A stretch of DNA of 64,000 bases, from the NCBI GenBank assembly GCA_009869945.1, contig WIXG01000335.1:1-64000 (forward strand), written 5' to 3'. Made by a program: the position numbers and the translations under genes. The DNA is from Mesaphorura yosii (lineage: Eukaryota > Arthropoda > Collembola > Poduromorpha > Tullbergiidae). This document shows positions 37,001 to 47,895 of this stretch, in pieces; the first letter of the stretch is position 1, and each line of letters opens with the position of its first letter. The notes under the pieces are model-generated. The model was not told where the DNA came from and did no database searches. It saw only the letters and a program-made list of their open reading frames with translations.

Positions 37001-37118
37001 TACGCAGGACAACGGTGATGGTGATGAAAATGGTAATAGAACGAGCGCACTTCGATCAATCATTCGGGAATTGCGTGAAATTGCAAATTCATACGTGCGA
37101 AGAACCAACTTCATGTAA
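34077..37118 (+). CDS. Cys/Pro/Arg-rich protein, unrecognised
   Basis: Not recognised. The N-terminal 370 residues are acidic and Ser-rich. The rest is dense in Cys, Pro and Arg, e.g. CRSRRCTCSKRSQRGVC, CRKRCFRCHNYLENCCC, ECPCPCPRPRSK and CPNPCNQCPLCLPPRCPP. Two units repeat: HERFCQRDNCGESDVNRGQC with FHFY, and EEEFCETNYCGQGRKQENCY with LQFY. An apparent stop at 34533 is removed by a 75-nt intron (34489-34563) with a CTAAG branch site. A further intron is 36330-36411 (branch CTAAC). A frame change near 35570 needs either a 67-nt intron (35467-35533) or another explanation. The last exon begins at 36849 and could end at 36958 or 37118, depending on the donor. The composition resembles sperm or structural cysteine-rich proteins; that is inference only. 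Confidence 0.65.
34489..34563 (+). other. Intron that hides an in-frame stop in the Cys-rich gene
   Basis: The GT at 34489 and AG at 34562-34563 enclose 75 nt with an ACTAAG branch-like site. Removing it joins the two same-frame reading frames through phase 1, avoiding the TAA at 34533. Confidence 0.65.
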
Positions 37119-37153
37119 AATTCAATCCTGTACTCGTGTTTACGCTAACACTG

Positions 37154-37159
37154 AATAAA
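37154..37159 (+). terminator. Poly(A) signal of the Cys-rich gene
   Basis: AATAAA 36 nt after the longer candidate stop, or 196 nt after the shorter one. Confidence 0.55.
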
Positions 37160-37399
37160 ATAACCAGCCTTTGTCTCACTGCTCACAAACACTAAACACA
37201 TGATTTCAGTGCAAGAATTCAAGTTGTTCCTTGATAACCTTCAGTCAAATGCCTCTTTGAAACACTCGTTTGTCCTGCCGTTTGAAGTGCTTCACTAACT
37301 GTAATTGACCTGCAGTTATTTCGCAATTTCCAACATCGCCGACAGGCAGGCAAGCACACGACAAAAGAGACGACTGCGAGCTGCCTTTGAAGTTCCAAG

Positions 37400-40126
37400 A
37401 TGTCTAGAATCAGAGACATTTCCAAGGTGCTGGTCGCCAATCGTGGGGAAATCGCGTGTAGAGTGTTCAGAACATGCAAGAAGCTGGGTATGAATACTGA
37501 TTAATGAATTCGTCTAGCAACAGTTTGCCTGACCCTGACTGACTGGTCATTTTTATTGTTGCGCAGGAATTCGGACGGTTGCCGTCTATTCGGAGCCTGA
37601 CGCGCACTCGCAGCACGTGCACATGGCCGATGAGTCCTATCTGATTGGACCGGCCGCGTCAACGCTGTCGTACTTGAATCAGCAGAAAATATTTGATGTA
37701 GGACTCATCTTAAACCATACCAACTGACCTATGTATTAGATTAGCTATTTCTGTGCTAGATTGCAAAACGAACTGGCGCAGAGGCAATCCACCCCGGCTA
37801 CGGATTTCTCTCGGAGAACTACGAATTCGCGACCAAGTGCGCCGACAACAATCTCATTTTCATCGGCCCACCTCCGCAGGCGATTTATGACATGGGAATT
37901 AAGAATAAGTCTAAGGAACTCATGACAAAAGCGAATGTGCCGGTCGTTCCAGGCTACCACGGCCAAGAAGCGGCGGCGAATCTCGAAGCTCTGAGGAAGG
38001 AGGCTGTAAAGTGCGTAAACCCTAAACACTGTAAAAGCTGTTTCACGCCCACGTGTCACGACATTTTTCTAATTTGACATGATCTTAGGCTCGGTTTTCC
38101 GCTCATGATCAAAGCGATCAAGGGAGGAGGTGGGAAGGGAATGCGGATCGCGAGAAATGCGGAGGAATTCATGAGCCAAGCAGAGTCCTGCAAGTCCGAG
38201 GCTGAGAAGGCATTTGGGGACGGTGCTCTCTTGATTGAAAGGTACGAGCATTCTGAAGGCCACTTTCCACTTGCTTAAGGCTGCGCGCCGAAAGGCATGA
38301 CTAAATTGAAATATGGCTTCTCTTTAAGATTCGTGGAAGCCCCACGACATGTTGAGATCCAAATCTTTGGAGACTCCCACGGAAATTGTGTGTATCTCTG
38401 GGAGCGCGACTGCTCCGTCCAAAGGCGGCACCAAAAAGTCATCGAGGAGGCACCGGCTCCTGGCCTGACGCCGGAAACACGTCTAAAGATTGGAACCGCC
38501 GCTGTGAATGCAGGTTAGTTGGCGCTGTCATTAATGCGAGTGAATTTATGCAGAAATCGACGGTGAACTAAGTTTTTTGTTGGCTTTCCTGCTTTTCAGC
38601 AAAGGCAGTCAAGTATGCCGGTGCTGGGACAGTTGAATTCATTGTTGAAAATCAGGACTTTTATTTCATGGAGATGAACACGAGATTGCAAGTGGAGCAT
38701 CCTGTCACGGAAGCCATCACAGGTTCGAATAAAATAAGTTAGCACTCCCTACCATAACACCGGAGAAGCAGACAATGACTGGAAGCTTGAATGTATTAAT
38801 TCACAGGTTTGGATTTAGTCCAATGGCAGTTGATGGTTGCAATGGGACACGAACTCCCAATCAAAGACCAAAACAAAATTCCAGGTAAACCACCCGAATT
38901 TCTTGAATCAATGATCCCTGGTGCTCGCTCGTTGGTTGATTCTATCAATTGAGAACGACATTGTACTTGTGCTTAGGTCCATTCGGGCACGCGATGGAAA
39001 TGCGAGTGTACGCTGAGGATACGAGCGGCGGACAATTCGTGCCTGCGCCAGGGCACGTTCACACTCTCAAGACTCCAGGAGACTGCCGGGTCGAATCAGC
39101 AATCGTCGAAGGCGACGACGTGAGCGTTTTCTACGACCCAATGATAGCCAAAGTCATCGTTTGGGGTAACGATCGGACAGAAGCCATCAAGAAGGCTGAT
39201 CTGGCGCTAGCCAACTTCAACGTCGGCGGTGTTGAGACGAATATCGACTTTATGAGAAGAATTTTGCAATCGAGTGCATTTCGCAACAAATTGGTGACAA
39301 CGAAGTTCATCGACGAAAACTATGACGAGCTGCTCACTAAGAAAGAACTCACCAAGCCACAGTTCGCCTTAATCGCACTGGCGTTAAGCGCAATTCAAAA
39401 CTACGATAAGAAGGGGTCGTTGGCGCAAAACTTCCGAGTCAATTCCAACATGACGACACAGTTCATCGTCAAAGAAGGGTCGGAGAAAAGTCATACCGTC
39501 TCCGTTGAGTTGAATGGACACAATAACTACACGATTGAGGGTCTGAGCAATTGTAGCATCCTAAAAGTTGGCAAACAGGGAAATATTTTCGAGGTCGAAG
39601 TCGCCGTGCAAGACAAAACTGAAGTGTTCAGTGCGGCGCTGGGCCTGGATAATATCCTGACAATCTTCACTGCAGTAAGTTGAAAGCCCACCCATGTGCA
39701 ATTGTGCCTACAGCAGATTAATTACACTAATGCACTAATTGCTTTATATTTAGGACGAGTCATTCAAGGTGGAAGTGCAAACTCTCGGACCGGCCGACCG
39801 CAGTCTCGCCGAAGGAAGTGGTGAGGTCGCTTCCGGTGAAATCGGCTCGCCGATGCCGGGCACACTGGAGAAGATTCTTGTGAAGGAGGGCGAACTGGTT
39901 AAGAAAGGGCAGCAGTTGGGGACTCTGGTCGCAATGAAGATGGAAGTAAGTTCTTTTCTCATGTCACGTGTCATCCTTCGAAAATCAAAGATCATTTTTT
40001 AAAACTATTGCCCCATTTTTCCAGCATGTGATACGCTCACCAGTCGAGGGGAAAGTCGAGAAGGTGTACCAAGAAGTGGGCAAGACTGTGGCCAAAGGAA
40101 GCAAACTCTTCAAAGTGTCCGTATAG
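37400..40126 (+). CDS. MCCC1: Methylcrotonoyl-CoA carboxylase, alpha (biotin) subunit
   Basis: ATP-dependent biotin carboxylase of leucine breakdown, normally mitochondrial. About eleven exons. Biotin carboxylase N-domain: [20 protein letters not shown] and [18 protein letters not shown]-grasp: [59 protein letters not shown] and [21 protein letters not shown]-domain: [19 protein letters not shown]. The C-terminal biotinyl domain has [17 protein letters not shown] and the biotin lysine in [27 protein letters not shown] and the short linker fit MCC alpha better than propionyl-CoA or pyruvate carboxylase. The first ATG opens directly on the enzyme domain, with an in-frame TGA three codons upstream and no visible mitochondrial presequence. 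Either an upstream exon exists or targeting differs. Confidence 0.93.
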
Positions 40127-40888
40127 AGCCTGGACTAAATTAGGACACAGATGCCAACCAAAACTCTATTCTTTTACTGTCCGAATTTATCCAGTGATAG
40201 CAAAATCGAGCCGAAATATATTTTTTGATCACTTGAAATGTCCTGCCAGAGAAAATGAGATGGAGTGAAATCAATAAATTCTAGTCTTAATTTAATTGTG
40301 TATGCAACTCAAATTTCTGCAGCCTGTCTGTCTTTCGTGCGGCATGCGAAATGCATGCGTTCCTTGATTGCGTTCGGTTCGACCACAAACGAAAACCAAA
40401 TTAAACATCTGTGAAAGAGATTAGCCAAAACCACAGCCGGGCTAAGCTTAACTGAACCATGAAACAAACGCCAACATTAGCATTAGCGCCGTAGCGTGGC
40501 TTTGGTTCTTTTCCAGCCGCATGCATTGCATTGTATTGAGAAAAGATCGTTACTGGAATGCTGGAGCTGGAACTGCGTCTGCGGCTTCGGTTCTTCGTCC
40601 GTCGTCCCACGACTCGATTCCAGAGCTGCATTGACTCCAGTGCAGTGTTTTTCCATATGGAAGAAATCGTATCCAAAAGTTGCTGAGCAACCGACCAGCA
40701 TAATTGGTGCTCTGTTCGTTTTTGAATAGAAGTTACACAACAAACATTAAAGCTGAATTCAGTTAATTGGAGCAAGATGTAGTGCTGTGATGGTGCATTT
40801 AGGAATTCGAAATAACAGTAAGTTGCAGTGCAGTGCTACATTTTGATTAACCGATCCCAAACTAAACTTGGCTTGTGAATCCCTGAAA
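40127..40888. other. Spacer between MCCC1 and PICK1
   Basis: Holds the MCCC1 3' UTR and the PICK1 upstream promoter. No gene seen. Confidence 0.45.
40273..40278 (+). terminator. Poly(A) signal of MCCC1
   Basis: AATAAA about 147 nt after the stop codon. Confidence 0.6.
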
Positions 40889-43311
40889 ATGTTGGACTTG
40901 GGCGAAGATTTCATTTTGGACGAGGACAAACTGTATTAACATTTACTACTTCTTGTTTCCGTACCTTTTCGCATGTGGAGCAACGTTTTTTTATTTGGTT
41001 TGCATTTCTGAATTCACTATCAGTATCAGTTATAACTAAAGCGATCATGAAGCATGTATGCTGGTAGCTGTAACTTATTATTTGCTAGTTTAGCAGGTTG
41101 TGAGTTTGTGAGCGTAGAATTTAGCAGACAATTATAAGTCCCGGATTACGTTGGAGACTTGAGATTATGAACGCTTTGAGTGTTTCTTTGCCTTACGACT
41201 TTTACCACCCACATCAAGATTCAACCATGTATCTTAATGACCCGTACTACTTTTACGAGGACCGAATGTAAACGTTATTTTACTTTTACTAAGTTTTGCT
41301 AACTGCAATTGCGCGCAAGGTACAAGCTTTTTGTCGCTTTCTGTGGATTGCGGTTGCAAGAGGAAAGAAATCTTGTGCTTGAATTTCCTGTCATTTCCGT
41401 CAATTCCCTTTCCAAAGCATGTTGCACGGTGAAGCAGTTGCACAGTTTCTTGCAAATTGTCTGATAGAGCACTGTAATTCCTTTGATTTAAATGCAGTCC
41501 CAGTTAATCGTTAAAATGAGTTTATACAACCACTCGCATGTGGCTCCCTTCAGTTTGCTGGTCAAATCGATTTACTCCAGCCCAACCACGTAAATTGCAT
41601 CCTTTGAATGCTTTAGCACGCCGCGCGATTGACTTTCTTGCTTTTTTGGCTTACGTCCGATAAACTAATTCAGTTAAGAAGCTGGGAAACTTTCGTCTGT
41701 GCTCCGCAGGGGTCTGAAGGTGACTTCCGGCTCGGTCACAATCCAAAAGGATGAAAAGTCAAACATGATTGGAATCAGCATTGGGGGCGGCGCTCCGAAT
41801 TGCCCGTGCCTTTACATTGTTCAGGTACGTCACGTGTGTCAGGCAATTGTCAGCATTTTATCAATTATTCGACAACTACTGTCATTTATGCAGATTTTTG
41901 ATAACACCTCCGCCGCCCGCGACGGGACACTGCAGAGTGGAGATGAAATCACGTCAGTCAACAGCACCTCGGTCAAAGGAAGAACAAAAGGGGAAGTTGC
42001 GAAGCTGATACAAAGTGTTCAGGTAACATTCTGGTGATTTGGGAATCCTCCGTCGAAATATTCGGAGTTTTCACGTTCAATTTTCGTTTCAGGGCGAGGT
42101 TACAATTCAGTACAACAAACTCCACGCAGAGATTTCCCAAGGAAAGAATTTGGACATTATTTTAAAGAAAGTCAAGCACCGACTCGTGGAAAATATGAGC
42201 TCGTCCACTGCAGACGCGCTGGGCTTGTCCAGGTTCGTTCTTTCCAATGCATTCTTCCGAAGCCCAATTCGTGATCGTACGCGTACATGACACATGAACA
42301 TGGCAATTGGATTTTGCAGGGCCATTTTGTGCAACGACAACCTCGTGAAGAAGCTGGCGGAACTGCAGCGAACTGAAAACATGTACAGAGGACTCGTCGA
42401 ACACACCCACAAACTTCTGCGTTCGTACCTGGAACTGCTGCGCATCATCAAAATGTTTGGAGAATGTTTCGCACAAATTGGCGTACGCGAACCACAGCCG
42501 CGAGCGTCGTTGGCCTTCACTCAATTCGCAGACTCTCATCGACAAATTGAGAAACGTGGAGTGCAGATGGTCAAACAATTGAAACCTGTAAGAAATGTGC
42601 CATTTCCATTTCGACAATTTCTACGCTCCAGATGCCATTGCTGATGATGTCGAGTTAAGCGCCCGTTTTGTCTTGCTTATTGCTTCGCCAGGTGTTATCG
42701 GACTTGGGCACGTACCTCTACAAAGCAATTCCCGATACGAAGCTGACAATTGGAAAGTACGCCGATGCGAAGTTTGAGTACTTGTCATTCTGTCTAAAAG
42801 TCAAAGAGATGGATGACGAGGAGTTCAATTACGCTTCGATCCAAGAGCCGCTTTATCGGGTCGAGACGGGAAACTATGAATACAGGTACTCGCACCCATC
42901 CATACAAGGCACACCTAACTTGTCGAAACTCTGCTGATTGTACGCGACAAGCAGGGACTCACAAGCCTCAATTTTGTTTTCAGGCTCGTCCTCCGCTGTC
43001 GCCAAGAAGCACGCGCAAAATTTGCGAAATTGAGGACTGACGTGCAGGAGAAATTAGAACTGCTGGATAACAAGCACGTGCAAGACGTTGCTGCACAACT
43101 TCAGAAGCTCTCCAAGGGTCTAGCGGAGTTCTACGAAGAGGTGCATCGAGTCAACCAGGAAAACGAGAACCTTTTTCCCGTCGAAGTGGATTTGAATGAC
43201 TCCGCATTCATTTATGATGCAAATAGCGAGACATTACCACCAGACGAGAATACGGCGGACGTGGACGACGAAAATGAGCCAGATGATGACGAAAACTTGA
43301 TCGACTCATAA
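40889..43311 (+). CDS. PICK1: PICK1, PDZ-BAR trafficking protein
   Basis: Peripheral membrane scaffold that couples receptors and kinases (PDZ) to curved membrane (BAR). Exons: 40889-40932 (or alternative 41167-41267), 41710-41824, 41894-42022, 42093-42232, 42320-42587, 42692-42885 and 42984-43311. The first exon gives MLDLGEDFILDEDKL, matching the acidic start of PICK1 (EDKLG). The PDZ domain carries MIGISIGGGAPNCPCLYIVQ and GDEITSVNSTSVKGRTKGEV. The arfaptin/BAR domain runs from NLDIILKKVKHRLVENMSSS and ADALGLSRAILCN through GVREPQPRASLAFTQFADSH to RLVLRCRQEARAKF and VQEKLELLDNKHVQD. The C-terminus is acidic, as in mammals. Length about 410 residues. Identity to the family is strong along the whole protein. 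Confidence 0.96.
41167..41267 (+). CDS. PICK1: Alternative first coding exon of PICK1
   Basis: An ATG exon of 33 codons plus 2 nt, ending in a GT donor with exactly the same phase as exon 40889-40932. Spliced to 41710 it gives a Tyr-rich start ending MYLNDPYYFYEDRM followed by GLKVTSG. YEDRMG aligns with DEDKLG of the other exon, so it probably encodes a second N-terminal isoform. Confidence 0.6.
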
Positions 43312-43361
43312 ATACTGGGGTTTACAAAACATGATTTTGGAGTGTCTGAATTCTTGAACCA

Positions 43362-43367
43362 AATAAA
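43362..43367 (+). terminator. Poly(A) signal of PICK1
   Basis: AATAAA 50 nt after the stop codon. Confidence 0.65.
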
Positions 43368-43389
43368 TCAATCGTATCTATCTTTTCAC

Positions 43390-43635
43390 TTACGCGTACA
43401 GGCGCTCATGCTTTAAGCAGTTTCGATTAAATAATAGCCAAACTCTAGAGCCACAATTTCTGGAAGAGGAACCTGCTTTTCCTTGGCTGCGTTCAATGAA
43501 TTTTTCCGTTTCAATGAAACGGCGGCACAGAAGGCAGTAAACAAGAGACAAGAATGAAACCACGAAAACAGCAACTGACCAGACTGACACAAACCGTATT
43601 TCAGTCAACGCAACGTATGTATAGGACATTGTCAT
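43390..43635 (-). CDS. Small single-pass membrane protein, hypothetical
   Basis: An intronless ATG frame of 81 codons, unrecognised. It has one strong membrane segment (FVSVWSVAVFVVSFLSLVYC), two cysteines at its inner edge, then a basic, Ser-rich tail. It starts 250 bp from the divergent gene at 43887, so the two could share a promoter, and it ends 79 bp from the PICK1 stop on the other strand. The membrane helix and close packing argue for a gene; the short length and lack of a clear poly(A) signal argue against. Confidence 0.35.
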   Translation of the reverse strand: MTMSYTYVALTEIRFVSVWSVAVFVVSFLSLVYCLLCRRFIETEKFIERSQGKAGSSSRNCGSRVWLLFNRNCLKHERLYA

Positions 43636-43886
43636 TAAAGTAATAATTAACTCGCTATCGTGCGGACTGATTTACGAATTACGAATTTTAGTAAAAACAA
43701 CTCAACTAGCACGATGAGTGCTCCAGCGTTAGTGAACTTTGAGTGAATTGTACGTGAAAATTTGAGTAAATTCAGTTAACTTGCTCAACGTCCGACGTCC
43801 CCGGAATTTCTGAATTTTACCTCGATAACATTTACAGTTATATTTTATTTTTTTACTCTGACGCAGCCGCAGCGGTCCTTATCAGA

Positions 43887-45593
43887 ATGGCGTCTGGTGG
43901 ACCACACAAAGAAAAAGAAACCTCTAGCAAAGGCAGTGATCGAGCTCCGTTCAGGTTCAAGCCCATAGAATTCGACATAGACGAAATATTACGGTCTGCT
44001 CAACAAACATCGAAAGTTGTTGGCGCACAAAAGTCATCCGTGGCTGACAAGCACAAAGCCTATAAGTCGTCTAAAGGTAACGTGAATGAATGCATGACCT
44101 CGCGCCACCGCACCGGTTTCGATTTGTGTATTGGTTATCATGATCGATGATCTTCGCCAAATTCTTTTATTTAGATGATGTGAATCGAGCCGATCTTTAC
44201 GGAGCACTTCTGGCATACTTAAAGAGCAGAGATCTTGACCAGTTGAAAGATGAAAAGTTTTTCAGGAAATTGGATCAAGCTGTGTTTGAAATCAGTTCCG
44301 GAGGCGAGGGACTCTCCAAGGAAGATGTGAGGAGGAAGACCGCACAAAAATTAACTAGGAATATTCTGGTATGGCGTGACGGTTCGTTGTTATTCTTTAT
44401 GACGTTCAAGAAGTTCTTTTAACACTTCCTTTCTTTGACACCAGGGAATTCTGAGTGAACGTAAGATTTCAGCTATGACTGGCTATTTACGGTTTCTTGG
44501 TAAGTTGCTTCAGGCTTTTCACTTCTCATCCTCTACTGCTTAATTGAGCTAATTATGTTGATTTACAACTTCTCAGAAACCATTGATAATACAACTAAGA
44601 ACACGTGGTCTTCATATCTTCTTCGGGGTGGAGCACCGAATGCTACCGACGGAGACGCTGTATCATTTATTAAGAAGTTGAAATCTGATGTGTTCAACCG
44701 GCTCACTGCTGATGAAGAAGAGAATGCAGATTATGTAAGATCTAATCAGCCTTGATTGAATGGTGAACCCTAACACTAACACTAAGGAATTTTTAACAGT
44801 TCTTAGATTACGCTGTTGATGCCGATTTGGTATTTCTCGGAGTCTGTCTTGCGGTCAGGGGCAGGAAGATCAAGCGTACATTTAATTGCTTCTGTTATAA
44901 ACTGGAATCTGATGCACTATTTGTCGGTGGGAATCCATTGCCCGACGTTCTTGAGGTACAGAAAAGTTAGCTAGTTAAAATTCTCGTTTCTCGCGTAAGC
45001 CTGCCAAGCCACTTTTTGAAATTTAGATTGTGGTCGAAAACTTGGGATTTACATTTTATGTGAATAGCAGTCTCAACGGAATCGGATTACAAAAATTGAT
45101 TGAAGCCCACACTCGGGAGTAAGTTTTTTTTATCTCGTCCGCTATTACTTCTCTTTCTTCTTACTAAATCCTAGTAATTTAACTACATAACAGATTGCAT
45201 ACATGCAACATGAAGGAGATGAAGCGCAAAATAGTTGAAAGTGAACAGAAAAGAATGGAAGAGGGGATTCATCCATTCAACCCGAAGCGTGAGAAATTGA
45301 CAACATTACAAGCCGCTCTTCTTTACGATGAACGTGATGCTCCGAACCCGATAAAGAAGTTTGACATCAACTTTGCTACTCCGTACTTGACAGAAGACGG
45401 TGAAGTTGATGAAAGTAGACCTGTAGCGCCCGGCAAGACGAGAATCACCGTCACGGGAAACGCAGACGAGTATTTTGCTGAAATGTATCGCGAAGGCTTT
45501 ATCACTGACATCACTCCTTTTATGAAACTCAAACACAAACGCGCAAACGCCATTGTACTGCGCGAAAGCGGCGCAGGGGCAAGTTCACATTAA
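43887..45593 (+). CDS. Conserved-looking seven-exon protein, unrecognised
   Basis: Seven exons (43887-44076, 44175-44368, 44445-44499, 44577-44734, 44800-44955, 45027-45118, 45194-45593) join in phase into 414 residues, so the gene model is solid although the family is not recognised. The protein is soluble, with no signal peptide or membrane helix. The N-terminus is Lys/Ser-rich with a helical patch (FRFKPIEFDIDEILRSAQQT). The middle has DYAVDADLVFLGVCLAVRGR and FTFYVNSSLNGIGLQKLIEA, which look like a folded alpha/beta core. The C-terminal part is basic, with a probable coiled coil (MKEMKRKIVESEQKRMEEG) and a final GKTRITVTGNADEYFAEMYR. I can give no function. It lies head to head with the small membrane-protein frame at 43390-43635. 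Confidence 0.75.
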
Positions 45594-46740
45594 TATAAAT
45601 TTTTGGCCCTACTTTGTAATTTCAACTCTCAAAACACATTTTGTCATTCTTGTAACGAAATTGGGAGCTATTTTCATTCCTTCCCGTTGGTAGTAAATTA
45701 AATGTTGCAACAAACAATTGAATAAAAAAAAAAAGCAAAACCACACTTGAATGTGGAATTGAACTATCACGAAGTTGACGGTTATTTTATGAGAGCAGGT
45801 TTTTTTTTACAGTTTCCTGAATTGAATTCTGACCAAGTGTCGTGTTGGTGTTTCAAGCCTGACGGCTTAACGGATGACACCAAACCAAAATGAATAGAAA
45901 AACCGGGTTGGATTTCACGAAGCTCACAGCTTTGGTTCAAGAGTTGCTGAGTTAAGTAAAAATTTCCAACTTGGCCATGAATTGCTGAATTTGGGAATAA
46001 TTCTCGTCTGAAATGAATCTTGGCACCAGACCAGAATGAGTAATTAAGCTATTCTGTCTCATTCCGCTAATTAAATATGTAACAGGTGCCTCAGGAGAAT
46101 GTGTGTACGTATTTTATTCTTAATTGATAAAAAGCACTTGTCAGTAATTGGCAGAAGTGAAGAACCGGTTGCCCGAAGAAAATCAAGTGACCACTCTTTC
46201 CCCAGATCATTGCAGTAGAAAGAAGCAGAAAAGTTGCAGGCATGACAGTGCTCATTAATTCAACATGCTTTTATGGGATAATTTCGACTATCGCTCAATT
46301 AAAGAGATTTATGGAATCTCTTCACGCCGCACGCAATGATACACTGATGCAGAATAGTTTATTGCTCCAAGGTCAATATAATCGACTGTTGAATGAGGCA
46401 TAATCAATTAATCAAACAAAAATCTTGTTCTAGCGAATGATTTTAAACGTACACGTGTAAACTTGGGTGAAGAATGCGACGGCGAGCAGAAATAAAAAAA
46501 GATACCGCTGAATCAGGAGATAATTACTTGCTCAAACAACAAAGCTCGACTCAACTCGTTTTACTGTCACTCGAGACTGAGAATTCGTCAATGTCGCCTT
46601 GTCGCTCAAAATCACGACACGAACACGTCAAATTAGCATTTTAACTTCACGTTTAGCCACGCAGCAGTCAGTTTCAGCGTCAGCGACTGACGGTCTCGGT
46701 CTCTGTGGCTCGGAGGCGAACCTCTCGCAGATTGCGAAAA
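45594..46740. other. Intergenic spacer
   Basis: Contains the upstream gene's poly(A) signal (45721-45726, followed by an A-run). No gene seen in the rest. Confidence 0.45.
45721..45726 (+). terminator. Poly(A) signal of the seven-exon gene
   Basis: AATAAA about 130 nt after the stop codon, running into an A-tract. Confidence 0.6.
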
Positions 46741-47142
46741 ATGATAAAATATCTGCTGCTTATCACCGTACTTCTGCTGGGTCTGAACTTGGCGTACTTG
46801 GGAACCGACCACTTCCTGTTTGTAGCCCTCATTTCGGCATGGACGACAGTTGCACAGCCATTGTTGCTGCATACTTTAGCGTTATTAAGAACGTTTGTGC
46901 CCTTCCTTTTTGATTTTGTGCTTGAAAACTACGAGAGCATCAGTGCAGTGTTGAGTTACGTGTTGGAGAACGCGCTGGTGATAATCTGGAGTGTGTTGAC
47001 ATACCTGCCATCGATTGTGATGCTAACGCTAGAAAATTATGGGATTATTGTGAAACTACTGGACATTTATATGTATCTGAGCAGTGCGCCAAATTACGCA
47101 ATTGACGGTATCAAATTCCTTCTGGATTACTTCCTGGATTGA
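46741..47142 (+). CDS. Small multi-pass hydrophobic protein, hypothetical
   Basis: Intronless frame of 133 residues from the first ATG. It opens with a strong hydrophobic helix (MIKYLLLITVLLLGLNLAYL) that could be a signal peptide or anchor, followed by hydrophobic stretches such as HLLALLRTFVPFLF-type and NALVIIWSVLTYLPSIVMLT, perhaps four membrane segments in all. A weak repeat is visible: VLENYESI, VLENALVI and TLENYGII, each starting a helix. No cysteines or known motifs. A poly(A) signal follows at 47485-47490. It may be a real lineage-specific membrane protein; I do not recognise it. Confidence 0.55.
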   Translation: MIKYLLLITVLLLGLNLAYLGTDHFLFVALISAWTTVAQPLLLHTLALLRTFVPFLFDFVLENYESISAVLSYVLENALVIIWSVLTYLPSIVMLTLENYGIIVKLLDIYMYLSSAPNYAIDGIKFLLDYFLD

Positions 47143-47763
47143 GCACAGATAGACCACGCTTCGATTAAATGGTTCGTAAAAGTGCGAAGATTGAAGATTG
47201 CATCCACTTCTCAATCTCAAACGGAATCTCAATTTCAGTCGAAACAAAACCTTTAGATGGATTACGCACGGAGGAATGCTGACTGGACTGCAGACTACGT
47301 GATGCTTGTGCAAGCTGCTGTCCTGTCCTTCGACTGACCGTGAACCGCTCAGGCTGAATCATTCATTTGAAGGGGCAGACTGTTTATGTCAAACTGTATC
47401 GAGAGATAATGACACTAGCCTTAACGCATGACTTACACAATCGTACGCTTTATCAGTTCTTTCTTATCTTATCCTTTGTAAAAGAATAAAGAAATTAGCC
47501 ATCTTTCTGTGACTGATGTCACCAGACCAAAATTCTGCAATTCAGTATTCAGCGTTGCATTTGCAATTTCCTCACACGAGTGAGCCAATCCTAATTTGCA
47601 CTTTGTCCCTGATTTCGTGGTATGACAGACTCCGCGCTGAATCCCGAAAATTGATTACTAAATTCTGCATGATCACATGCGACTCCAGACACAGACCCCA
47701 ACGAATTTAAAGATGCCCATACAAGACGAGTCACTGACACTGGGCTTGGCTTTCACCTTCAGC
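47143..47763. other. Spacer upstream of the SLC22 gene
   Basis: Holds the 3' UTR of the hydrophobic-protein gene (AATAAA at 47485-47490) and the SLC22 promoter. No gene seen. Confidence 0.45.
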
Positions 47764-47771
47764 TATAAATA
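47764..47771 (+). promoter_or_regulatory. TATA box of the SLC22-type gene
   Basis: TATAAATA lies 132 nt before the ATG, giving a predicted 5' UTR of about 100 nt. Confidence 0.5.
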
Positions 47772-47895
47772 TCAAGGAAAGCAGAATTGATATGACACGC
47801 GACCCTGCACTTTTACCTCGGCTCTTTCAAGTCAAAACAATTCCATTGTCTTGGGCAGCTGAACTTCGAATTTTCAGTGTTATCATTTTATCACA

